NCBI GenBank assembly: GCA_037102815.1
Contig: BTPP01000003.1
Span: forward strand, 1,922,001-1,986,000
DNA: 64,000 nt
Direction: 5' to 3'
DNA from: Neurospora intermedia
Lineage: Eukaryota; Ascomycota; Sordariomycetes; Sordariales; Sordariaceae
Made by a program: the position numbers and the translations under genes. The notes beneath the pieces were generated by a model, which was not told the DNA's origin, searched no databases, and was given only the letters and a program-made list of their open reading frames with translations. Of the stretch, positions 11,310-24,554 are shown piece by piece (position 1 is the stretch's first letter; every line of letters begins with the position of its first letter).

Positions 11310-14300
11310 ATGACAGCCAATATGACCACTGAGCAATCCCACCAACACATGTCATATGTTGTCAACATGCCGATTTACGCACCTTTCCCAGCCGTGATCA
11401 ACATAGGAATACCCGTATTGGTTGCACTTCTTACAGTTCCGACATTCAAATACCTGCTTGCCAGGAAGATGAGTCTTGCAAGAGAATATGCGCCTTTGAG
11501 TGGAGGTGTGGCCGATACAGCACACTATCAAGACCGAAATGGTGACGCAACAGAGGCATCGCTAAGGGCCTTTGTGGATTTCCGCTCTATGCTCACACTT
11601 TGGTTAGGAGTGCTAACAAATTTGGGAGCATCCATTACGGTCAAACTGATATCGGTCTTGAACTCTCGAGACTCCAGGGCGATCTTCGGCGACATATCCA
11701 AGCTCTCGTCATGGGAAGAGATTCTGTTAGCTGTATGTACCATCATATCCAGACCAGCACTACCAAGTTCGGGCAAGGATCAATGAGCTTAACTCGGTTG
11801 TCCAGGGACTCTTATGTTTACAGTGCGCCTTTCTTCCGCCCAAGAATGACTACCATACAAGGTTTCGTATGACTATCCTCGGCTTGGTCTCTTCACTGCT
11901 GCTGACAGGCTTGCTGTCCTTCAACCATGGCTTCCAAGTAATTGGGTTGCTCATCGGAAGGGAAATCAGCAGCAAGATCTCGGCATTTCTACATGGGATC
12001 CAACTTTTGTCAGTTTTCGTGGTGGCGGTGGCCTTCGCTTCGTTTCCTCGACGCCCAGATATCTACCATAAGCAACAGGTTGTTGACCAGCAAAAGGCGG
12101 TGTCACTCCTTTCTCTACTGTCATTCTCCTGGAACCTTAACATTTTCAATGTCGCCAAAGAAAGGCAACTGGAACCCGCCGATCTGCCCAGGTTGGAGTT
12201 TATCACGCGATCGCAAAACGTACAGAAGAATTTTACCGAGAACATGAGGCCGGGTCGTTTCTGGCAACAATTGCTCAGATTTTATGTGCGCGACCTGGCA
12301 CGTCAATGGGCCCTGGCCTTGTTGATTGCCATCTTGTCGATATTTCCCCAGCTTGTACTCTACGGCTTCCTTTCCAAGATCGAAAAGGGAACCCAACATT
12401 CGCCCCAAAATCCCATGTTGTTAATCTGGGCACTTGCTTTGTTTCTCACACAAACACTGCAAGTTGGTGCCACGAATTGGCTGAAATGGATTACGGAAAG
12501 CCGAATGGATATTCCCCTTGAGTCGTTGGTGCAGACTCTGGTGTTCGCCAAAGCTCTCAGGCAATACGCAGGACAAGACAGTGATGGGTCCTCGAAATTA
12601 TCCGGGCAGAATGGGAGCGCAAATGGTAACGGTCAGCCGAGCACTATCCTTGGAACCAAAAAGAGGAGGGATGGGGGGATGGGACAGTCGGCCTACAACC
12701 TATTGAAGGTTGACAGGTGAGTGACATGCGCCTTCCAGTTATCCATCGATCTACACAGAGTTCTTCAGTTCTGACGCTCCAGTCAATGTAGTTCCCGCGT
12801 CACCAATTTTTGTCAGTGCAACAGCGACTTGCCCATGGCCGCTTTCAAGCTAGCTCTTGCAAGCGCCTTCCTTATCCGTTTGATGGGATGGCTCCCTGTC
12901 CTCTCCGGGCTTACTGCCGCGAGTCTGACCATTCCTCTCAATCTCCACCTGTCACGAAAGCAACGAGATCAGAACTTTGGTTTGATGCGAGTCCGAGATT
13001 ACAAAGCGCATTTGCTGGCCGAGGCGCTATTGGGAATGCGCCAGATCCGGTACTCGGCCCTTGAGGACTTTTGGGAGGACAAGATCCTGGCAAGCAGAGA
13101 CGACGAGCTCAAGCAGTATTGGAGAGTGGCACTCGGGAAATGCCTAATCTTCTTGACTGTTAATTTTGCACCATTGTTATTAGCCAGCGTTGCCTTCACA
13201 GTCTATGTATGGCAGCAAGGATCCCATATCAAAGCTTCAGTCATCTTCACCGCCCTCGGCTTGTTTGACCAGCTGGACGACGCAGTGTCACTTCTACGAA
13301 AGGTACAGGTCAACCTACTTGAAGCGTGGGCAAGTGTCTCGAGACTGGACAAGTACTTTGGCCGTCTGGACAAGCAAGTGGTCACTAAGCCAGGGAGTCT
13401 GATCGCTTTCGAGGACGCTACTGTAGCTTGGCCCCGACCTGAAGATACTGACGAAGTCGGCGATGCTCAAGCACCACCTCGAGGAGCACATACCATGCTC
13501 AAAGATATCAACGTGAAGTTCCCGCCCGGTGAGCTTAGTGTCATTGCGGGCAAAACTGGTTCGGGCAAAAGTCTACTGCTCGCTGCAATTTTAGGCGAAG
13601 TTAAGCTCATAGCGGGTGACATCTACGTTCCTTCTGCCCCGGAGCCTAGCGAAGACGAGAGTATTTCGGACCAAGACTGGATCATACCCTCCCTGACGTG
13701 CTTTGTATCCCAGACTCCATGGATTGAAAGCGGCACAGTCAGGGACAACGTTCTCTTTGGCCTCAAGTTCGACCACCTCCGCTACCGCAAGGTTCTCTGC
13801 GCTTGCGCCCTTGAGAAGGATCTGCAGCTTTTGGCTGACGGTGACCAAACAGAAGTTGGACCCAGAGGCGTTTCGCTGTCCGGCGGACAACGATGGAGAA
13901 TAGCCCTCGCCCGCGCCCTATATTCGCGAGCCGGCATCATCGTGATGGATGATATCCTGAGCGCTGTGGATACGCATGTGAGCAGGCTCATCGTGGGGGA
14001 GGCATTGGCGGGAGAGTTAGCCGTCGGAAGGACAAGAATTCTTGCGACTCATCATGTCGATCTTGTTTGCCCGTACGCGAGCTGTCTGGTGCGTCTGAGT
14101 AGCGGACGCCTCAAGTCTGTCGTGTACAAGGCTCCCGAAAGCCAGAACATAAGACCTGCCCCATCAATGCTCGAACCTGGGAGCCTAACGTGGACTCGGC
14201 CTGATGGTAACGGAGCAGCCTCGTCCTCCAGTTCGACCGCGAGGGTTACAGAAAGCAGACAAACTGGCGAGGAGAAGAGAGCTGTTGGATGGGTCAAATG

Positions 14301-16985
14301 GGACGTGTACAAAGCATATTATGAGGCCAGTGGTGGTGCCCTGAACTGGGCTCTAGGCATGGCCGTGCTCTTTCTTGGTCACGTTCTGGGTATCCTTCGT
14401 ACATGGAGTCTCAAGGAACTTGCTCAAAGGGCGTCATCCGTTGAAGCAAATTCACAGACATCGTCTACAACCCAGTATCATCAAATATACCGGCAAACGA
14501 CTTTTGGATACGGTTCTGGCCAACATGTAACTTGGAGTTCTAAGCTCTGTATTCGCTTTTGTAAGTTCAGGGACAAGGATACAAACCATGCTAAAGAAGT
14601 GTAACTAACTGGATGTCATAGGGATCTCGACATATGTTCTAGTTTGCTTCCTCGTCGGTGCGTCCCAACTCATCCGCGATATTGCCTTCACTCTCATCGG
14701 AATGCGAGCTTCCAAGAAGCTATTTGAACAGCTCACACATACGATCCTCCGTGCGCCTATCCGATGGATTGAAACTGTACCAGCGGGCCGTGTATTAAAC
14801 CGCTTCAGTTCGGACATGTCAGTCGTCGACAAACCGCTGGCCACCCCGACGTTTACGTTCCTACAAGCAGCCCTGCTACTGATGATCATCGTCGTGACAT
14901 GGTATGTAGTACCCATCGCCTTTTGTTGCATGATGTAATGTTACACACAAGAATGGATTCAGCTAACCTGCCCTACACAGTTCCTCCGTCTCGCTATACG
15001 TCCTCTTCTTTGTCATACTCCTTTTTGCCCTCTACGTTTATATTGCAAACTACTTCATATACGTCGCCAGAGAGGTCAAGCGCCTCAAGTCCATCTCCAA
15101 CTCCCCAATCTACGACCAGTTCAGCTCCGTGCTGTCCGGATTAACGACCATTCGCGCCTTTCAATGCACTCAATCGTACACCAACAACCTGTATCAATTG
15201 ATTGACGCCAACAGCTCCGCAAACTGGGCACAGCAACTCTTGAAGAGATGGATGGGTTTTCGCATGGGCATGCTCGGCGCCGTCTTCGTCACCATCGTGG
15301 CCAGTGTCGTAGCACTGGGTGGTGTAGGCGCTGCGCTCGCAGGATTCAGCTTGTCTTTTGCCTTCCGTTACACTTCCGCGCTAACATCTTTACTAGAGGC
15401 CGTGGCAGCGCTAGAATTGGGGTTTAGCTCCTGCGAGAGGGTGTTGGAGTACATTGAGGTTGAACGTGAAAGCGAACAAGGTCTGGACGCCCCTGCAGCC
15501 TGGCCAGCGGATGGGAACATCGAAGTCGAAAATCTCACGGCCTCGTATGCCTGCGATCTTCCTCCTGTCTTGTCCGATCTCAGCTTGACCGTTGGAGCCG
15601 GCGAGCGGGTTGGGATTGTTGGCCGGTCGGGCGCTGGCAAGTTGACGCTTGCCTCTGTCCTTTTCCGTCTTCTTGAACCCAGCAGAGGCTCGGTCCGCAT
15701 TGACGGCCTCGATATTTCGACATTGAAGCTAACGCAGCTGCGAAAAAGTCTCGTCATTATCCCCCAGGATCCATTCCTCTTCTCGTACGCATATGAAATT
15801 GACTTGTTACACATTTTGATGTGGATACTGATGCATTCAGTCAATAGAGGCACCCTACGTTCCAATCTAGACATCGAAGGCCGTCTAGACGATACAGAGA
15901 TATACGACGCCCTACGAAGTGTCAACTTAATCGGTTCAACCTACAACAACAGGAGTTACCCACCATCTTTTTACACTCCGGTCATGGGACCCAGCACGGC
16001 CGTCTCTACCCACCCAAACACGGCTTCCACCACACCGCTCCTGGCACCGATTGTTGTCCCCCAAACCGTTGACTTCACCGTCGAGCCCGCGGCCGAAGAA
16101 GTCGACATGTTCGACGACATCCACACATTGGGTGACAACCGCGTCCACATCACCCCTTTCGTTCTCGACACCAGCGACATTGACCCCCTCAACCTCCTCA
16201 CTTTTGAGTCACATCCCGAAAATCCAACACCCCTCACCTCCATCCTCGAAGTCGAACAAACTCCCACATCTGAGCCCGCACACATACTCGAACCCTCACC
16301 AACAGAAGAAGAGCCCATATCCCCACCTCCCGTAACCCTTCCGGCCCCTCTGCTCCCTCTGCCCTCCTCCCCAGCCATCTCCGCCACAACCACAGCTACC
16401 AACGACACCGCCCCCGATAGCCACCGCATCAACCCTTTCACCAACCTCTCCCACCCCATCATCACAGGCGGGTCCAACCTCTCGCAGGGCCAGCGACAGC
16501 TCGTCTGCCTCGCGCGCGCTTTGCTTACCCGCCCCAAGATCATGGTTCTGGATGAGGCCACGTCGGCCATTGACCAAGCGACCGACGCGGCCATCCAGCG
16601 TTCGCTGCGCAAGTGCGTTGAGAGTACCGGCACCACGGTGCTGGTGATTGCCCATCGGCTGTCGACGGTGGCCGACTTTGATAAAGTCCTAGTGTTGGAC
16701 AAGGGGCGGGTGGTGGAGTTTGGGGCGCCGCGAGAGCTGGTGAGGAGGGGGATCGAGAGGGATAGGGAGAGGCATAGACAGGATGATGGTGGTCATGGTG
16801 GTGGCGCTAGTGATCACGGTAAGAGGCTAGCGGAAAGAAGTATTGGTAGTAATGACTATTTTGGCGGTGACGAATGTTCGGAGGAGGACAGGGAAGATGC
16901 AGATACGAGTACGTTTTGGGGGCTGATGAAGAAGAGTACGGAACGGGATAGGTTGGTGGAGATGATTCTGGGGGAAGATCACTAA
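11310..16985 (+). CDS. ABCC (MRP)-type full ABC transporter
   Basis: Six exons (11310-11732, 11806-12716, 12792-14560, 14622-14901, 14981-15784, 15848-16985) sum to 1774 residues. The layout is that of MRP-type pumps: an N-terminal TMD0-like hydrophobic region, TMD1, NBD1, TMD2, NBD2. NBD1 has Walker A GKTGSGKS (~698), signature LSGGQRW (~807), a Walker B ending MDD, and ATHH. NBD2 has signature LSQGQRQ (~1606), Walker B MVLDEATSAID and IAHRLS. Three oddities: the NBD2 Walker A (~1344) reads GRSGAGKLT, with Leu where Ser/Thr binds Mg-ATP; about 190 residues rich in P, T and S lie between the NBD2 Q-loop region and its signature; and the last ~20 residues of exon 3, where a TMD2 helix is expected, are poorly hydrophobic. 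The final intron (15785-15847) is 63 bp with no stop, so unspliced models would add 21 residues. The family exports conjugated organic anions or drugs from the plasma or vacuolar membrane; the substrate here is unknown. Confidence 0.9.
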
Positions 16986-17231
16986 AGCCAGCAAGAAGCC
17001 TCACACAAAGGCACCCGCGCAGTTGGGCAAAGTAGAGGTTGGGAAGGAAAAAAAAAACACGAGAAGGAAACTAAGCGAAAGTCAGATTAAATGGTATCTG
17101 ATGAGGCTGGGCGGAAATTACCATGGAATTAGCGATGCCATTAAAGCCTTGCAAGGTTGAACGCAGTTGAATTTTCGCAACTAATCAATGATTGAATGTC
17201 ATAATGGCAATGTAGGGTATTACGCTAGACA

Positions 17232-19282
17232 TTACATAATGTCTATGTTAAGAATCTTGATATCCTCCACTGGCTTGTCCTTGTGTGTCTTGACGTTCTC
17301 GATGCGATGAATGACATCCAAACCTTGGACACCGCGACCAAAGATCGTGTGCTTGTTGTCAAGCCATGGCTGTTCTCCAAGTTAGTATTGAGTCCTACCG
17401 ATATGGGAGCACCTGAGCTTGGTTGGCTTACCGTTTTTTCTGTCGTAATGAAGAATTGACTCCCGTTAGTATTGGGACCAGCATTCGCCATGCTGACTGT
17501 ATAAGGTTTGTCGTGCTTCAAGCTGCTAAACTCGTCCTCAAACTCCTTGCCCCATATACTCTCGCCGCCTGTTCCGTCGCCGAGAGGGTCGCCACCTTGA
17601 ATCATGAACTTCCGTATCACACGGTGGAAGATGGTGTTGTTATAATAGCCACGTTTGGCATGCGTAACAAAGTTCTCCACAGCCTTGGGAGCGGCATCCG
17701 GGAAAAGCCTGATGTGAATGTCGCCGTAGGTGGTATGAATAACGGCTGACGTCCCTGTCTCGGCCGCCTTCTTCTGTTCTACCTTCTTTGGCCCTCCCAA
17801 CACGGTTGGTTTCTCGTTTTGGACGTCTCTGGTCGATTTGGAGATTTCTTCATCATTCGTGAACATGTAGAAGCGTACCTTGCCCACGCCGGTCGCTATT
17901 AGCATTGGGTCTCTCGTTTCCGATTCCTGTAGAAGTGGATTGGCAGATGCGGCCATGGCAACTGTTGTCACGCCCTTCTTCTGAGGCTGACCTTGGTAAA
18001 TGGCCAGAGAAAGGGGCCTGAATCCTTCCTCCTTGCCATATACCTTAGCGACCTGATTGGTGTAGGTATTGAGAACTTTGATACCCAGGTAGGAGCCGTA
18101 GAGGATGAAGTGTCCTGATTCGTCAAAGACTACATTGAACTTATTCCGTAGTGCCGGCGACTCAATTTCCCTTTCTTGCGCGATGCGGCGGCCGAACTCT
18201 ACGGCGTCGAGCTTCTGTAGTGCAGTACCAGCCTGCTGCATTTCCTCCACGACCTTGAGAGATTCGTCGTATGTGCGTTGTAGTTTCCCGGATGCAAAGT
18301 CGAAGATGCGGATCTTCCGATCTGGGAAAGAGACAGTGACAAATCGGCTGCCGTCAGGAGACAGTGCGAGGGAGGTTGGTACAGCCTTTGCCTTCTTGAA
18401 CTCGAACAGATTTGTGGCGCTCTTGTACTTGAAAACCGATTCGGGTTTTCCGTAGGAACCACTCGGCTGCCAATATTCCACCATGCCGCCGTCATCCGCC
18501 GATACCACGCAGTCAAACCTGTCGTTGAAAGCCATGATTCCTACAGGACTCCGGTGTAATCCACTGATGGTATGGAAAGGCTTTTCTTGCTGACCACGTC
18601 CGTCATAAAGATGAATGACGGGCTTTTCCTCCTCGGAAACTGCTAGGATGGGCAAAGGGGCACCCTTTCGGTGCACCCAGCAGACACATGCTGGTACGTA
18701 GTCGAGTTGAAGAACGGCGAGAAGATCGAAGGCATTGACGTCGAACAGCTTGATGGTCTTGTCGGCACCGGCTGTAGCAAAGCTGCGGCCATCTTGACTT
18801 ACAGAAACAGACTTGATTTCGCCGAGATGAGCCTTGTATTCCTTGACGAACTCGAGTTCTCCGGTAACCTTCTTCCAGAACTTGACAACGCCGTCTATCG
18901 AAGTGGTGATTAAGAAGTCGGTGATGGGTGTCATGGTGAGGAACGTCAATTGTTCCTTGTGCATCAAGGACTTGGAATACCGGGCGGACTTGGGCATGGC
19001 CTTTAAGTACAGCTTCTCGTAGGGAAGAACGCGGCGCTTCTTCTTGGGCGCCTCGGCCGAGGGCAGCTGGGGGCCCATATCATCGTCGGAGGAGCTATCT
19101 GCATGGCAACGTGCCGTTGTCAGCTCCTGGGATCCAGGATGGTTGCGAGGGGCAATTCGGGTGACAGAAAAAGGTGAACATCACTTACCATCTCCAGAAC
19201 CGTCCTGTGCAACGCCCTCTGTGAATTCCTCATGCGTGCGCTTGTTCGACTTGACGTCATTTTCTGGTTTATTCGATTCCAT
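17232..19282 (-). CDS. cyp15: WD40-repeat peptidyl-prolyl cis-trans isomerase (Cyp15/PPWD1 family)
   Basis: Three exons on the minus strand (19282-19189, 19098-17432, 17369-17232) give 632 residues. The start lies in a small upstream exon beginning [10 protein letters not shown], followed by an acidic SSSDDD stretch. A KKKRR basic patch follows, then WD40 repeats (~60-340, e.g. [25 protein letters not shown]) and a C-terminal cyclophilin domain (~470-632) with [31 protein letters not shown] and, across the last intron, [12 protein letters not shown]. These hold the isomerase active-site Arg, Phe, Met, Gln and Trp expected of cyclophilins. Members of this family associate with spliceosomes, so a nuclear role in splicing is expected. 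The last exon is needed to complete the cyclophilin fold; a model that reads through the 62-bp intron would have a wrong C-terminus. Confidence 0.95.
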
Positions 19283-19854
19283 CTTGACTTTTGGGCGACA
19301 GAGTTCTTGGGGGAAGACTTCGATCGAATACCGGAGCGGTTTGAGTTTGGGTGCGGAGTATCATGAAGAGACTCGGTAGATGATTGCGCCTGAATATGAT
19401 GGTGGATGTGGTCGTGGTGCGAAGAGGCGTGGAGATTAGATGGGACGGGATGCTGTCGCGACATGGACCACACCATAAACTATCTGGGCGCAGATCGGCG
19501 GTTCCTGCGTGTCCTGCGACGGTTCCCGGCGGGAGGTTTAAAGTGGAGACTCTGATTGAATTCTCCAGGGTAGGTGAGCCAAATGCAATTGAAAACGTCG
19601 AAAGCTAGTGAGTGCATGAGACCGGCACGATCGGTCATCGATCGCCTTACCTAGCACGTGAAAGCAGGTTTTCTGCGTTTTCGTTCCCTTTCGATTTTTC
19701 CGAAGCTGAGGCCTGTCTTCTATCTCTTTGCTCGAACAGTTACACTTTGTCTTTCGCTCAAGACGTCCTTCAGACATCGATCGCAAGTTACACTCGTTCT
19801 TTAATTCTTCGTTTTACCACCACCCATATCCTGTTCGCCATCGCGCCCGCAACC
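19283..19854. promoter_or_regulatory. Divergent intergenic promoter region, cyp15 and FAR-17a-like gene
   Basis: A 572-bp region between divergently transcribed start codons must hold both promoters and leaders. The right half is pyrimidine-rich on the plus strand, typical of fungal leaders. An in-frame extension upstream of the right-hand gene (from 19612) exists but looks like leader, not protein. Confidence 0.5.
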
Positions 19855-20731
19855 ATGACAATGCATCCCTTGCAGCGTGTCGCTTCTCCATCGCGGGGCC
19901 TTTCCGCCCTTATACATATGCTGGGCATGGTGTCTTTCATGACGAGCTTCAGCTACCTGCACTTGTTTCCGCGGGAACTTCATCTGGGATTCGGAGGAGC
20001 TTTCAAGTTCCTAACCATTATTGGCCTGGGTCTAGCACTTGTCACGTTTGCAGTTGCCTTGCTTGCGGATCTAATCTTGAGCCCGAGCCTGTTCAGAATC
20101 AAGAATGTCCTCTCGGTCTGTTCTGCGCCCTTGGCCGTGCTCATAAGCACCCTTTACTGGGGCATTTGTGCAATTAATAAGAACCTGGTTGTGCCGCCCG
20201 ACATGGCCATTCCCGTTCTCCCAGATGTGTACGAAAAACTTACCGTAGCCTATCTGCTGTATGTCTGACTGGTGCAAGTGGTGCTGTGGCTAACAAAACC
20301 CCAACAGAGGATTCCATGCCATGCCGGCTATCATGCTGACGCTGGACTTGATGTTCCTGAGCCCCCCTTGGACGGTCAAGGGATATGGTGCTATGACTAT
20401 CAGTACGACCATAGCATTTTTTTACTGGGGCTGGGTGGAACTCTGCTTTTCTAAGAACGGATGGTAAGAACGACGGACACGAAGCAGAGACCAGGCGGTA
20501 AAACCGCACACAATTCCGACACCCTCGAGATTTACCAAAATGTCTAACTGTTGTGCTAGGTATCCGTACCCGATCTTCGATATCCTCAACACCTGGCAAC
20601 GAGTCTTGCTGTTCACCTTTTCGGCGCTGTTGATGACAGGTAGCACAATGGCTTTGAAGTGGGCTTATGGCAAGATCAACAGCATCGAGAAGTTCAAGAA
20701 AGATGCTCTGCGCCCTCTCAAAGACGAGTGA
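19855..20731 (+). CDS. FAR-17a/AIG1-like integral membrane protein
   Basis: Three exons (19855-20258, 20308-20463, 20560-20731; introns of 49 and 96 bp) give 243 residues with five or six hydrophobic segments and a basic C-terminus (KFKKDALRPLKDE). FKFLT (Thr54) and GFHAMPAIML (His138) sit where AIG1/ADTRP proteins carry the threonine and histidine that hydrolyse fatty-acid esters of hydroxy fatty acids in animals. Placement in this family rests on these two motifs and the overall topology. A lipid-hydrolase role in an internal membrane is an inference from the animal proteins; fungal members are little studied. The start was set at MTMHPLQRV because the in-frame sequence upstream looks like untranslated leader. 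Confidence 0.82.
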
Positions 20732-22332
20732 TGATCCGGGTATTCAACAGTCTTACCAATGCAAATCTAGAGTCGGCTATTGACCGTTTGCCATCCATCC
20801 ATCGTCATGTTCCTGACTGTTGTTACAAGTATTGGGTTCTAATTGAACTCCGGTTGCGTTTCGTTTGTCAAGGAAGTTGACATTTTGAGACCTGGGAATG
20901 CAATAAGACAGTCAAGATATGAATGTTGATAAAGGTACCCTGCATTCGTTGTGAACAATCAGTTATGGGTGTGAAGAACAAACATGTACTTAGGTACCTT
21001 GCAAGAGCGCGCACCCCGGTGCCCAAGCTCCGAAACCCGGACCGAGTGGATCCTCCGCCAAGTGTCGAAGGCCACCTGCATTTGGCTTCGTCACCCGAGC
21101 TTGCCCGGAGCATACACTACTATCTATGTAGGTACCTCTATGGTCCATCCTACGGTTAACGATATCACAGGCAAAGCTGTGTTCCCTTTACTTCCGGAGG
21201 CTGAGAACGAGCAAGGCCAACCACATGCATGCGAACCGTCGGGTGCTCTTGCATTGAACTTTTTTTGCCGCCCAGAATCCTTCCATATTCCTTCCACAAC
21301 TGTTCCATGATGACGGACCATTCACTGCATGGGCCCGGGCCAATTGTCTCTCTGCAAGAGGATGAAGGATCACCATTTCGTGAGCATGAGCCATTATAAG
21401 GAATATTTTGAATATGTTCTCTAGATATCACTCGCCCTTAAACGAGAGCTCACCATTCGGGGTTTTGCCGCTGGTTCACAGGAGAGGAAGCGGTTGGATA
21501 TGAATTGCTCCGTGTCTGACTCTTACATCGTCTTTGCCCTGTTGGAGGTACTAGGTACACTACTTTCCGTCCAGTACCAATGCCCATGTCTGTGCTTTGA
21601 TCTATTACATACGGATATTCGTGTGTCTCTCTTACCACGTACTCACACCTTGAAGCCCTCATCCTCCATTACATCTCGTGATTTTCCTGTAATATTTTTT
21701 TTTTTTATTTTTTTTTTTTTTATTTTTTTTTTTTTTTACTTTTGCAATAAAATAAATGAGACTCTGTTGACGTTGCACACGACTTCCATGACGGAAATAC
21801 CCCCGGTCTCTTGTGTCGATAGCTTCCACTTGAACTTTTTTGGTTCCTTGATCGGCCTGTCTCTTGCTTTGACCCCTTCACGCAGCTGGCCCACAATGGA
21901 TAGGGCGTTCCAAGGTACGGCGACCCTTAGCGCTGCCAACAGTCTTGGGTACCGCTACTTGCGCCCCGCCTCACCAGCACCGCACTTGCCTTAGGATCCT
22001 CTCCAACCACGAGTATCAGATACCTCTTGAGAGGAGTGTGGTGTCATTGCAGGCTCCTGGTTGCCCCTCCTACAAATTTTAAGGTTCCGTACCCAACATG
22101 CATTGGACTGGACGGGAGCTGTCAAGTCCCTTTGCCGCCACCACGGCAGCGCCGAGAAAGGAAAATAGGTTCTTCCCCCACAAACCTGGCTTGTTCCGTC
22201 CTTTGACTCATAACGAATATTTGTCTTAAAATCATTTAGTTAAAAGTCGAAGGGTCCTCTTTAGTTCCCGCTCTCATCTACTGTTTTGCACATAGCTTGT
22301 TCCACAGCACATAGAAGTCACAAGTCCTCAAC
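20732..22332. other. Intergenic region of 1.6 kb with T-rich tracts
   Basis: No gene can be supported. It holds TAGGTACCT-type motifs at ~20991 and ~21129, a T/A-rich low-complexity run at 21693-21737, and towards the right end the promoter of the DAHP-synthase gene. Confidence 0.5.
22204..22210 (+). promoter_or_regulatory. CPC1/GCN4-type site TGACTCA upstream of DAHP synthase
   Basis: A perfect TGACTCA lies about 125 bp before the start codon of the DAHP-synthase gene. This is the binding consensus of GCN4/CPC1, the general (cross-pathway) amino-acid control activator, which is known to control aromatic amino-acid genes in fungi. A second copy is at 22400-22406. Function here is inferred from motif and context. 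Confidence 0.55.
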
Positions 22333-23721
<1,389 letters not shown>

Positions 23722-24280
23722 GTCATGCCAATTCCTGGTCTTGTTTGCTTTATGGTTTATGGGTCATTTGATAGGGGTTCACGAACTCTAAGTGAGGGAT
23801 ACCGAATATGTGCTGGCGCGGGGATGGGAACACAAAAGTTGACATTTCTGCATGTGGTGTGTTTTGATAAAGAGCGTGTATTATTGCATCTTGGGAAATG
23901 GCTGTCGAGACTATAGAAGATGGTAAAAGATGGAGCGGGTCTGGATCTCAAAACGAAACAATCACCTTGATTTCTTTCAGTGATGATCTCCAGGATCGTC
24001 CATGTTCAACTACAGTTTTGCGTTGCCTTTTGTTTGGATGCGATTGTGGTGATGTGTTGGTGTGAAGCGTGATAGCCGTGGTGACCAAATCTGAGCTTCA
24101 CCTGCGATTACGGAGCCACGGCATAGGTATGTATGTGTGGTACATAGCTTCAAACCTGGCTTTCCTTGGCAGCTTTTCCTCGGCTGGGTCCGGTCACGCT
24201 GGGTCGCCGTGTGAGCTGAAAGACAGAAGGGGCGGGCGGCGGGCGGCGAGAGCTTGGACATTTATGATATTCCGTGGGGC

Positions 24281-24327
24281 GATGCTGGCTGATGCTGATG
24301 CTGATACTGATGCTGATGCTGATCCTG
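24281..24327. repeat. Short GATGCT/GATACT microsatellite
   Basis: About seven imperfect hexamer units (GATGCT with one GATACT and small variants) occupy a non-coding stretch between the DAHP-synthase and cytochrome c1 genes. Confidence 0.7.
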
Positions 24328-24537
24328 TTGTCCAGCTCCCAGCTGTGCCCAGTTGGATTAGTTGCTTGTGAAACTTCCACTTGCAGGTCGGGATTGGGCT
24401 CGCTGAGGTGTCTACCTTACTGAGCAAGGTAGTCTCAAAAAGCGCTGAGGCCTGCGGGCAGAATGAGGTAAATTAGTGCGGAAAATCCATCGGCCGGGGC
24501 CGAGGGGGAAGTGTAAAAGCTCGAAAGGCTGCACGGT

Positions 24538-24554
24538 GATTGGCCCAGCCAATC
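24538..24554. promoter_or_regulatory. Inverted CCAAT-box pair upstream of cytochrome c1
   Basis: GATTGG and CCAATC face each other across five bases, 214 bp before the cytochrome c1 start. A further CCAATTGG lies at 24706-24713. CCAAT is the target of the Hap/CBC complex, the known activator of respiratory genes in fungi, so this is a likely regulatory site (inference from motif and gene identity). Confidence 0.5.

Noticed and set aside
15971-16702. 243-codon open frame opposite NBD2 of the ABC transporter
   Set aside because: Mirror of the coding strand and the Pro/Thr-rich insert; no protein features.
9953-16985. SDR plus ABC transporter as the edge of a secondary-metabolite cluster
   Set aside because: No backbone synthase, P450 or cluster regulator is near; the next genes are housekeeping (cyp15 and onward).
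19612-19854. In-frame 81-codon extension upstream of the FAR-17a-like start
   Set aside because: The sequence is leader-like (C/T-rich) and adds residues unlike the family; MTMHPLQRV at 19855 fits family length.
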